Source: an uncultured Opitutia bacterium
GTDB lineage: Bacteria > Verrucomicrobiota > Verrucomicrobiia > Opitutales > Opitutaceae
Direction of reading: 5' to 3'
NCBI GenBank assembly: GCA_903840415.1
Contig: CAIMFY010000114.1
Coordinates: 30,752-94,751 of the forward strand
DNA length: 64,000 nucleotides
Shown piece by piece: positions 9,635 to 16,575 of this stretch. The notes under the pieces were generated by a model that was not told where the DNA came from, did not search any database, and was given only the letters and a program-made list of their open reading frames with translations. Within the stretch, counting starts at the first letter, position 1; every line of letters begins with the position of its first letter. Made by a program: the position numbers and the translations under genes.

Positions 9635-11503
9635 TCAATCGACCACACTCGGCGCCACCTCACCCGGTTGTCCAAACTGCAGTGCACTGAGTCGGCGGTA
9701 AAGGCCCTCAGGATTGGCGCTCAATTCATCGTGGCTCCCAAACTCCACGACCCGTCCAGCTTCGATCACCGCGATCTTGTCCGCGGTCCTGATGGTGGCG
9801 AGCCGGTGCGCGACGATGAACGTCGTGCGGCCCTGCATCAGCCGATCGAGCGCCACCTGCACGAGTCGCTCGCTCTCGCTGTCAAGGGAACTGGTGGCTT
9901 CGTCGAGGATGAGAATGGCAGGATTTTTGAGGATGGCGCGGGCGATGGCGACGCGCTGCCGCTGGCCGCCAGAGAGTTTGATGCCACGGTCGCCGACTAG
10001 GGTGGCGTAACCCTCCGGAAAGGCGGAGATGAAGTCGTCGGCATTCGCCTCGCGCGCCGCTTGGCGAACGGCGTTGTCGTCAGCGCCGGGACGGCCGTAG
10101 ACAATGTTCTCCGCAATCGTGCCGCCAAACAGGAGGATGTCCTGCGGCACGATCGCCATCTGGCCGCGCAGCCAGGCCAGCGGGTAGTCGCGGGCGTCGC
10201 GGCCGTCGATGAGCAGCCGGCCGCCGGCCGGATCGTAGAAACGTAGGAGCAGCGCGGTGAGCGTGGATTTGCCGGCGCCACTGGGCCCGACGAGGGCGAT
10301 GCGTTCGCCGGGCCGGGCGGCCAGCGTGATGTCGTGAAGGACCGCCACCTCGGGCCGGGCCGGATAGCGAAAGCTCACCGCTTCAAAGGAAACTTCGCCG
10401 CGCAGCCGGGTGGGCAACGGCGTGCGGTTCGCCGACGGAAGGTCGTGCCCGATTTCGACGGGTTCCCGGAGTAGTTCGCGCACCCGTTGCGTGGCGCCGA
10501 CGGTCTTTTGGATCTGGCTGAACAGTTCCGCCGCCTGCCCCATCGCGCCTGCCACAAAGGTCGTGTAGAGCACGAAGCGGGTGAGTCCGCCCGGACTGAT
10601 GTCGCCGCTGCGGAGCAGGCCGGCACCGAACCAGAGCACGATCACGATGCCCCCGAAGAGCGCGATGATGAAGAACGCCACGAACACCGCCCGCCAGCGG
10701 GCGGCACTCAGGGCGGCGGAGAGCACTCGCGCGTTGGCGCGTTGGTAGCGGTCAAGTTCGAAGGCCTCGTTGGCAAAGGCCTTCACGCTGGAAATGGCCT
10801 GCAGGGTCTCCTCGACGATCGTGTTCGTGGCCGCGAGCTGATCCTGGGTTTCACGGGAGAAGCGGCGCAACCGTCGACCGAAAAACACGGCGGCGGCAAT
10901 CAAGACCGGCAGCGTGCCGAGCATAACCGCGGTCAGTCGGCCTGAAGTCAGCGCGATCATGGTGACACCGCCGAGCAAGAAGACGACTTGGCGGCACATT
11001 TGTGGGAGGGCGTCGATCAGAGCGCCCTCGATCTGCGCCACGTCGGTCGAAACCCGACTAGTAAGTTCCCCGACGCGCCGCTGGCCGAAAAACGACATCG
11101 GGAGTGAGATGAGCCGACTGTAGCAGTCGCGGCGCAGATCGGCGAGGGCACTCTGGCCGACGCGGTTGAATGCCAGTGCGCTGTTGAACGATGCCAGTGC
11201 CTGCATCGTGACAGAGGCGGCGAGAAGGAGCGCCACTTGATTTAGGCTGAGGACTCCGAGCACCGGAATCCTCGCCAAGTCCGGATGTAGAGCCGAGTCA
11301 ATCAACGAACCGGCGAGGAGGGGAAACGCGAGGCCCAGCGTGGCGCTGACGAACAACGTCGCAAGTCCGGCAAAGAACCGCGCGCGGTAGGGACGGATGT
11401 AGCGCGCGAGCGCCAAGGTCTGACGCAGGGTTTCACGGTTGAGTGGAGCCTTGGGCAGGCGATCGAGAGCGATGTCTTGCTGCGATGGAGTGCGTCGGGC
11501 CAT
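9635..11503 (-). CDS. ABC exporter, fused permease/ATPase (MsbA/BmrA-type)
   Basis: A 622-aa half-transporter that would work as a homodimer in the inner membrane. Residues about 30-330 carry six transmembrane helices of the type-IV exporter fold, including the coupling-helix segment FFGQRRVGELTSRVSTDVAQ. The nucleotide-binding domain follows with Walker A GPSGAGKST (406-414), signature LSGGQRQR, Walker B ILILDEATSSLD and the H-loop IVAHRL. The family moves lipids, drugs or peptides out of the cytoplasm, and the substrate cannot be told. It is a single gene with no visible partner, next to a decayed esterase gene. Confidence 0.93.
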   Translation of the reverse strand: MARRTPSQQDIALDRLPKAPLNRETLRQTLALARYIRPYRARFFAGLATLFVSATLGLAFPLLAGSLIDSALHPDLARIPVLGVLSLNQVALLLAASVTMQALASFNSALAFNRVGQSALADLRRDCYSRLISLPMSFFGQRRVGELTSRVSTDVAQIEGALIDALPQMCRQVVFLLGGVTMIALTSGRLTAVMLGTLPVLIAAAVFFGRRLRRFSRETQDQLAATNTIVEETLQAISSVKAFANEAFELDRYQRANARVLSAALSAARWRAVFVAFFIIALFGGIVIVLWFGAGLLRSGDISPGGLTRFVLYTTFVAGAMGQAAELFSQIQKTVGATQRVRELLREPVEIGHDLPSANRTPLPTRLRGEVSFEAVSFRYPARPEVAVLHDITLAARPGERIALVGPSGAGKSTLTALLLRFYDPAGGRLLIDGRDARDYPLAWLRGQMAIVPQDILLFGGTIAENIVYGRPGADDNAVRQAAREANADDFISAFPEGYATLVGDRGIKLSGGQRQRVAIARAILKNPAILILDEATSSLDSESERLVQVALDRLMQGRTTFIVAHRLATIRTADKIAVIEAGRVVEFGSHDELSANPEGLYRRLSALQFGQPGEVAPSVVD

Positions 11504-11697
11504 GGCGGCGCAACCTCAGGGCGCCGCATGAAAAACACAAGTGGCGCGTCGCTCAAATCGCAAAAACGAAGTGCGAGCACACGATCCAGAAACTTCGGAA
11601 GCGCTAATGCTTTCTCTCCACTGGCCGTGGGACGCCGGCCTGTTACGTTTGCCCTCGCAGGACTTCTGGCACCGCATGCCCCACCTTTGTCTCGCAT

Positions 11698-12093
11698 GAT
11701 CCGGCGCTTCTCACTTTTCGCTACGGGACGCTCGTCTGGGCTCTCCTTGCATCCGCGATCGCTGCTGTAGCGCCTGCAACGCCGAAAAAGCTTCGTATTG
11801 TCCTCGTCGGCCATTCGACTGTGACCGACCGCGCCGGCTGGGGGGGCTGGCTTCAAACAATTCGTTCCGGATACCATCGAGTGCATCAACGCTTCGCAAG
11901 GTGGCCGCAGTTCGAAGAGTTTTATCGACGAGGGACTGTGGCAGAAAGGCCTCGAACTGAAAGGCGACTTCTATATCATTGAGTTTGGCCACAACGACGA
12001 GCTTGGGCAGGGCCCAGCGCTTGAGACCGATCCGGCGACATCGTTTTCGCAATTCATGGCGCGCTACGTCGACGACGCGCACGCGATAGGATT
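11698..12093 (+). pseudogene. Rhamnogalacturonan acetylesterase-like SGNH hydrolase, remnant
   Basis: Read in two frames, this stretch encodes the first half of a GDSL/SGNH esterase. The frame through 11782-11847 gives a hydrophobic leader then KLRIVLVGHSTVTDRAGWGG. After a run of seven G at 11840-11846 the reading moves by one base to 11849 onward, giving GFKQFVPDTIECINASQGGR, then SSKSFIDEG and FYIIEFGHNDE. These are SGNH blocks I, II and III of the rhamnogalacturonan acetylesterase family. The oxyanion Gly/Asn blocks are present, but block I has GHST where GDST is usual. Homology stops at about 12093, so the C-terminal half with block V (DxxH) is missing. An ATG at 11696 is in yet another frame. 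At least one frameshift plus truncation indicates a dead gene. It overlaps the 3' end of bshA on the opposite strand. Confidence 0.75.
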
Positions 12094-13257
12094 GCCCTCA
12101 ATTGCACGATCCCGGCTTATGCCATCTTCCACGACGCGCCGGTAAAGCGCTTCGTAACGCGGCACGATGGTATCAGCGGAAAATAGTTTGCGTGCGCGTA
12201 TTTTGGCCGCGGCGCCAAGGACTCGACGCCGGGCCGGATTTTCCATCAACGATTCTACGGCGCGCGCCGTGGCTTCGACATCGCCAAACGGCACCAACAT
12301 ACCCGTCCGCCCGGAAACCGTCACCTCGGGAATACCGCCGACTGTGGGCGCGACGCTTGGGCACCCGAAGTTCATCGCCTCGAGAATGCTCACGCAAAAA
12401 CTCTCCATCTCCGAGGTAAACAGCCCGATGTCCGCCGCCTGCAGATAATCCTCAATGTCCGTCACGCGTTCGCGGACGATGACCCGCTCCTCGAGGCCGA
12501 GCCGGCGCACCTCCTTTTCAAAGGGCGCCCAACTCGCGCCCGCGAGCACCACGAGTTTGAACGCATGCTGTGGTCGGATGCGCGCCACCGTTTCCAGCAG
12601 CAAATCGATCCGCTTCGGCGCGCGAAGATTCGAGACGTGCAGCAGCATCGCGCCGCGCCCGATGCCGAGCTCGCGACGCATCACGGCGCGGGAACGTTTC
12701 GGCGGTCGCGGCTCGAAAAAATTGTGGATGACATCGATCGGCCGGGTGACGCCCAACACCTGCCGCGTTTCGTCGAGCAGGTAGTGGGAGACGGTCGTCA
12801 CCGCGTCTGACTGCGCCAGCGCGTGGGCGATCGCCGGGCCGTAACCGACGTCGCGGCCCAGCAGTGTTGTGTCGGTGCCGTGGAGTGTCGTCACGACTCG
12901 CGGCCGCTGGCCGACGGGCAGCATGTCCCGCGCGAGGATCGCGGCCGTCGCGTGCGGCACCGCGTAGTGGACATGCAGCACATCGAGGCCGACCTCGCGC
13001 GCGACTGCCGCCATCTTCACCGAGAGAGGCAGCGTGTAGTCGGGGTATTTGAACAGACCATAGTCGTTGATCACGACCGGGTGAAACTTCAGTCGCGGCC
13101 GATCCGTCGGCACGCGAAACGGCCGTTCGTAACTGATGAAATGCACGTCGTGTCCGCGCGCGGCGAGTTCCTCGCCTAGCTCCGACGCCATGATCCCACT
13201 GCCGCCGACGGACGGATAACAAGTGATCCCAATCTTGAGCGGACGCGCGCCAGCCAT
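12064..13257 (-). CDS. bshA: N-acetyl-alpha-D-glucosaminyl L-malate synthase BshA
   Basis: A 397-aa GT4-type glycosyltransferase that makes GlcNAc-malate from UDP-GlcNAc and L-malate, the first step of bacillithiol synthesis. The BshA hallmarks are clear: KIGITCYPSVGGSG (8-21), the DVLHVHYAVPHA block, TTLHGTDTTLLG and the EX7E motif in EMESFCVSILEAMNFGCP. The ATG at 13257 starts 1 bp after the bshB1 stop, so the two are translated together. The last 21 or so residues (EDGISRD... to ACASST) go beyond the family's usual end, and the final ten codons are read from the opposite strand of the decayed esterase gene. The 3' end therefore appears to have been rebuilt by a rearrangement that left the catalytic part intact. 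Confidence 0.93.
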   Translation of the reverse strand: MAGARPLKIGITCYPSVGGSGIMASELGEELAARGHDVHFISYERPFRVPTDRPRLKFHPVVINDYGLFKYPDYTLPLSVKMAAVAREVGLDVLHVHYAVPHATAAILARDMLPVGQRPRVVTTLHGTDTTLLGRDVGYGPAIAHALAQSDAVTTVSHYLLDETRQVLGVTRPIDVIHNFFEPRPPKRSRAVMRRELGIGRGAMLLHVSNLRAPKRIDLLLETVARIRPQHAFKLVVLAGASWAPFEKEVRRLGLEERVIVRERVTDIEDYLQAADIGLFTSEMESFCVSILEAMNFGCPSVAPTVGGIPEVTVSGRTGMLVPFGDVEATARAVESLMENPARRRVLGAAAKIRARKLFSADTIVPRYEALYRRVVEDGISRDRAIEGNPIACASST

Positions 13258-13258
13258 G

Positions 13259-13987
13259 TCAGAACTGACGTGCGGCGCGGCCAAACGTCGCGAGCGATTC
13301 GCACACCACCGCATCGTTGGGAAACAACGGCACCGCGTGGCTCACGCCGCAACGTCCGCCGTGCAGTTGCGCGCGGCGCAACTGCTGCTCGACGTAGCGG
13401 CGCGTCTTCGCTTGCGAGGCGTGTGCCCGCATCGCCGCCGTCCACGCCGCAACGACCGTCGGTGCCGACACGTCCATCAGCACGGACGACCGATCGGCCG
13501 GCTCGGCATCAAACGAGACAGCGTAAAACCACAACTGTCCGATCGCATGCGGCGACAGCGCTTTGAGTTCCGCGACGCCACCGTAGCGTGCGAGCCGCGC
13601 CGCGTCGCGCACCATCCGACCCAACGCGACGTGATCCGGGTGCTGGTTCTCCACGATTGTCGGCGCCAGCACAAGCCGCGGCCGCACGCGTCGGATGATG
13701 GCGGCGAGTTGCAGCGTGTGAGCGACAGTAGGCTCGAGGTGTGCATCGCCGCCGAGCTCGGCAAATTCGATCGAGGCACCGAGCAGTTTCGCCGCCTTTT
13801 CGGCTTCCCGTGTGCGCTTAGCCGGCGTGCCGTGCGTGCCCGACTCTCCACGCGAGCACACGACGAAGTGCGCGGCGTGCCCGGCCTGGGTCTCCCGCGC
13901 GATCACCGCGCCACAGCCAAATTCGATGTCGTCGGGATGGGCGCCAAAGGCCAGCAGTAGCGGGCCGTCAGGCGAGGATTTCGGCAT
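13259..13987 (-). CDS. bshB1: Bacillithiol biosynthesis deacetylase BshB1
   Basis: A 242-aa LmbE/PIG-L-family zinc hydrolase that removes the acetyl group from GlcNAc-malate, the second step of bacillithiol synthesis. The zinc and catalytic block is AFGAHPDDIEFGCG (A13-G26, with H17, D19 and D20), and the third zinc ligand lies in ENQHPDHVALG. The SRGESGTHGTP loop is typical of BshB1 and Mca/MshB relatives. The chosen ATG at 13987 overlaps the end of the BshC-like gene by 20 bp. An upstream ATG at 14008 is possible and would add seven residues. bshA follows after 1 bp. The enzyme should be cytoplasmic, in contrast to the exported relative encoded at 16572-19142. Confidence 0.93.
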   Translation of the reverse strand: MPKSSPDGPLLLAFGAHPDDIEFGCGAVIARETQAGHAAHFVVCSRGESGTHGTPAKRTREAEKAAKLLGASIEFAELGGDAHLEPTVAHTLQLAAIIRRVRPRLVLAPTIVENQHPDHVALGRMVRDAARLARYGGVAELKALSPHAIGQLWFYAVSFDAEPADRSSVLMDVSAPTVVAAWTAAMRAHASQAKTRRYVEQQLRRAQLHGGRCGVSHAVPLFPNDAVVCESLATFGRAARQF

Positions 13988-14744
13988 AGGCTTCGTCGGC
14001 ACGTTCAATGGGGTCGCGTTTGAGGAAGGTGATGTCCGGCGCGTCAGCTTGGTTCAAATAAGCCTGCTCGCCGGCGCCGGCGATGTAGTGCGTGCAGTGG
14101 AGCACCGATTGCATCCAGCGCAAGCGCGAGTCGCGCGTCGGGCTGATCTGCGGCTTCGTGAATTCGCACGCGGGCAGCGTCGTGTAGGCGTCGCCGCCTT
14201 CGTGGAGTTTCAATGCGCCGTCGAGCCAGCGCGCGCGGACGATCTCGCCGTCGTGCGGCACATCGACGAAAAATTCCGCCACGTTGCACGCCGCCGTCCG
14301 CACCTTCGGATCGCTCGAGCGCACCACCCGCACGCCGTCGAGCAGCCCCATCCGCCGATACATCTCCAAACAGAAATCGCCCGCGGTCGCTGCGGCGTTG
14401 CCCTTGAACGCCTCGATCAGCGGCGGCGCGACGTAGGCGCCGAGCTGGCGCGCGGTGTTGTCGCGCCAACCGGCGGGAATGCGCTTTAAGCTCAGCGGGG
14501 AAAATTTCCGCTGGAGCTTGTTTTCAAACGCGAAGTTGAACGTGAGCGGCACGTCGGTCTTGCGATGGCGGAGCGTCGTCTGCGTCTCCCGCGGGTCGTG
14601 GTCGCTGTCGTGGCAGAAGAACACGATCTCGCCGCCGAGTTCGGATTGCAGCCGGCGCGCCGTCGCAAATTTCGCGAAGAGAAACCGTCGCGGAAAAAAT
14701 CCGCACGGCTGCTGGCCGAAACAGATGACCGGCGAGGCGCTCAT
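13968..14744 (-). CDS. Half-length BshC-like protein (putative cysteine-adding enzyme of bacillithiol synthesis)
   Basis: A 258-aa protein without an obvious close family at first sight. Three blocks match the catalytic core of BshC, the enzyme that joins Cys to GlcN-malate: GQQP at residues 10-13 (BshC GGQQAG), F21-x3-K25 followed by an FFCHDSDHD block (42-50; BshC has an FWIAGEDHD-type block), and near the C-terminus YIAGAGEQAYL (220-230; BshC has a GxGExAY block). Bacillus BshC is about 540 aa, so this version is about half length and lacks the long coiled-coil region. The ATG at 14744 overlaps the symporter stop in an ATGA, and bshB1 starts inside its 3' end. Gene order places it exactly where bshC is expected. 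The assignment is inference from motifs and context. Confidence 0.65.
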   Translation of the reverse strand: MSASPVICFGQQPCGFFPRRFLFAKFATARRLQSELGGEIVFFCHDSDHDPRETQTTLRHRKTDVPLTFNFAFENKLQRKFSPLSLKRIPAGWRDNTARQLGAYVAPPLIEAFKGNAAATAGDFCLEMYRRMGLLDGVRVVRSSDPKVRTAACNVAEFFVDVPHDGEIVRARWLDGALKLHEGGDAYTTLPACEFTKPQISPTRDSRLRWMQSVLHCTHYIAGAGEQAYLNQADAPDITFLKRDPIERADEAYAEILA

Positions 14745-16438
14745 AGGGTGGCCGCCGCCGCGCGGCGCGTGAAAAGCTGGAGCATCGCGGCCAGGATCAT
14801 GCACGAGGCGCAGCCGATTACGTTATACCACAGGTAGGAAATGCTGAGCGTGGCGTAGAGGGTCCACACGAGGCCGAGCGACACGATCGCCGCCCAGAAG
14901 ACCGCGGTGCCGCCGATTCGCTTTAGAAAAAACGCCACGAGAAAAATACCGAGCGGCACGCCATAAAACAGCGAGCCGAGAATGTTTGACGCCTGAATGA
15001 GGTTTTCCGAGAGATGCGCCAGCAGCGCGACTGCGATCGCAAACAACCCCCAGAATCCCGTAAAACACTTCGAGGCGATCACGTAGTGCCGATCGCTCGC
15101 CCCCGCCCGAATTACGTGGCGATAGAAATCGACGACGGACGTCGAAGCGAGCGCGTTGAGCTCACCAGCCTTCGACGACAGCGCCGCCGCGAAGAACACC
15201 GTGACGAGCAATCCGATCACCCCATGCGGGAGGTAGTGCAGGATGAAGGTGATGAAAACGTAGTCGCCGTCGTTCGACTTCTTGCCGGGCGTCGGCGCCA
15301 TCGCCTCCTTGGCCCGATCCCGCACGGCCTCGACACGTTGGTGCGCTGCCAGCGAAGCCGCGCGCGCCGCCTCGGTCGCGGCGCCGTCGCTGCGGCGCTT
15401 GGCCGCGAGCCACGCGTCCAGTTGCTGCTGCTCGGCGACGTGTGCCACCGCGAAATCAGCTTCGATGGCGCGGAGCTTTTCGCCTCCGCCTTCGGCCGCG
15501 ACGCGGCGCCACGCCGCCTCGTTGAAGAACACCGGTGGCCGCTCGAATTGGTAAAGCACAAACACCAGCACGCCGAGCAGCAGGATGAAAAACTGCATCG
15601 GAATCTTGAAGAGCGCATTGAACATCAGGCCGAGCCGGCTCTCGCGCAGCGAGGCGCCGCCGAGATAACGCTGCACCTGGGACTGATCCGTGCCGAAATA
15701 CGACAAAGCCAAAAATCCGCCGCCGAGCAGGCCCGTCCAGAATGTGTAGCGCTTGTCCGTCACCACCGCGAAATCCACCGCCTCAAGCCGGTGCATGCCG
15801 CCCGCGATGGTCAGCGCATCGCCGAAGCCGAGCCCGGCGGGCAACTTCGCGAGCAACACGAAAAATGCTGCGACCATGCCCGCAAAAATCACACCGATTT
15901 GATATTTCTGCGTGAGGTTCACGGCCTCACTGCCGCCGACGACCGTGTAGAGCGTCACGAGCAGCCCGCTGTAGATGATTGTGGGGTTGAGCGGCCAGCC
16001 GAACACGGTCGAGAGCACGATCGCCGGCGCGTAGATCGTGATGCCGGCGCCGAGTCCGCGTTGGACGAGAAACAGCGCCGCACCGAGCAGCCGCGTTTTC
16101 TGATCGAAGCGTTTGCCCAGAAATTCGTAGGCCGTGTAGACATTGAGCCGCCGGTAAATCGGCAGGAACACCATCGCGATCACGATGAGCGCGAGCGGCG
16201 CGCCGAAATAATTCTGCACAAACCCGAGCCCGTCCTGATAACCCTGACCGGGCGTCGAAAGAAACGTGATCGCGCTCGCCTGCGTCGCCATCACCGAGAG
16301 CCCGATCGTCAGCCAGCGCGTGTCGCCTGCGCCTTTCAAGTAGCCCGAAAGATCGCGTCGACCCCGCGTCGCCCACATGCCGTAGGCGGCGATGCTGAGC
16401 AACGTGACGAGGAGAACGGCGTAATCGAGGGTGTTCAC
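14741..16438 (-). CDS. Sodium:solute symporter (SSS family) of the bacillithiol operon
   Basis: A 565-aa inner-membrane symporter with about 13 transmembrane helices. The SSS core is seen in SVMATQASAITFLSTPGQGY, in YTAYEFLGKRFDQKTR and in TVVGGSEAVNLTQKYQIG. A hydrophilic, Ala/Glu/Arg-rich insert of about 90 residues (roughly 298-389) separates two helices, which is unusual for the family and may bind a partner. I use the GTG at 16438, because it gives VNTLDYAVLLV at the usual distance before the first helix and overlaps the stop of the upstream 46-aa gene as GTGA. A start at 16699 would run through that gene. The substrate is unknown. Its place between an exported PIG-L protein and bshC-like/bshB1/bshA suggests a thiol, aminosugar or malate-containing compound. 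Confidence 0.88.
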   Translation of the reverse strand: MNTLDYAVLLVTLLSIAAYGMWATRGRRDLSGYLKGAGDTRWLTIGLSVMATQASAITFLSTPGQGYQDGLGFVQNYFGAPLALIVIAMVFLPIYRRLNVYTAYEFLGKRFDQKTRLLGAALFLVQRGLGAGITIYAPAIVLSTVFGWPLNPTIIYSGLLVTLYTVVGGSEAVNLTQKYQIGVIFAGMVAAFFVLLAKLPAGLGFGDALTIAGGMHRLEAVDFAVVTDKRYTFWTGLLGGGFLALSYFGTDQSQVQRYLGGASLRESRLGLMFNALFKIPMQFFILLLGVLVFVLYQFERPPVFFNEAAWRRVAAEGGGEKLRAIEADFAVAHVAEQQQLDAWLAAKRRSDGAATEAARAASLAAHQRVEAVRDRAKEAMAPTPGKKSNDGDYVFITFILHYLPHGVIGLLVTVFFAAALSSKAGELNALASTSVVDFYRHVIRAGASDRHYVIASKCFTGFWGLFAIAVALLAHLSENLIQASNILGSLFYGVPLGIFLVAFFLKRIGGTAVFWAAIVSLGLVWTLYATLSISYLWYNVIGCASCMILAAMLQLFTRRAAAATL

Positions 16439-16575
16439 CGAAACGCGGCGCTCAGCCACGCGAGCAAGCCGACCCACAGCACGAACACGCCGAGCACGGC
16501 GGCGTAAACCGCCGGCCATGTGCGCAGCCCGGGCAGGTTCGGCGTTTCGTCGTCGGGCTCCGGCACCGGCTTCAT
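16435..16575 (-). CDS. 46-aa single-span membrane protein linked to the symporter
   Basis: A very small gene encoding 46 residues: a Pro/Glu/Asp-rich head (MKPVPEPDDETPNLPGL), then RTWPAVYAAVLGVFVLWVG and further hydrophobic residues to a basic end (AAFR). One transmembrane helix is predicted by eye. The ATG overlaps the stop of the upstream PIG-L gene as ATGA (16575-16572), and its TGA overlaps the GTG of the symporter as GTGA (16438-16435). Perfect double coupling argues strongly that it is translated. The obvious guess is an accessory subunit of the symporter, comparable with other small partners of SSS transporters. That is inference. Confidence 0.75.
   Translation of the reverse strand: MKPVPEPDDETPNLPGLRTWPAVYAAVLGVFVLWVGLLAWLSAAFR

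Noticed and set aside
15014..16507. Plus-strand open frame of 497 codons
   Set aside because: Antisense to the symporter gene, which has clear membrane helices and family motifs.
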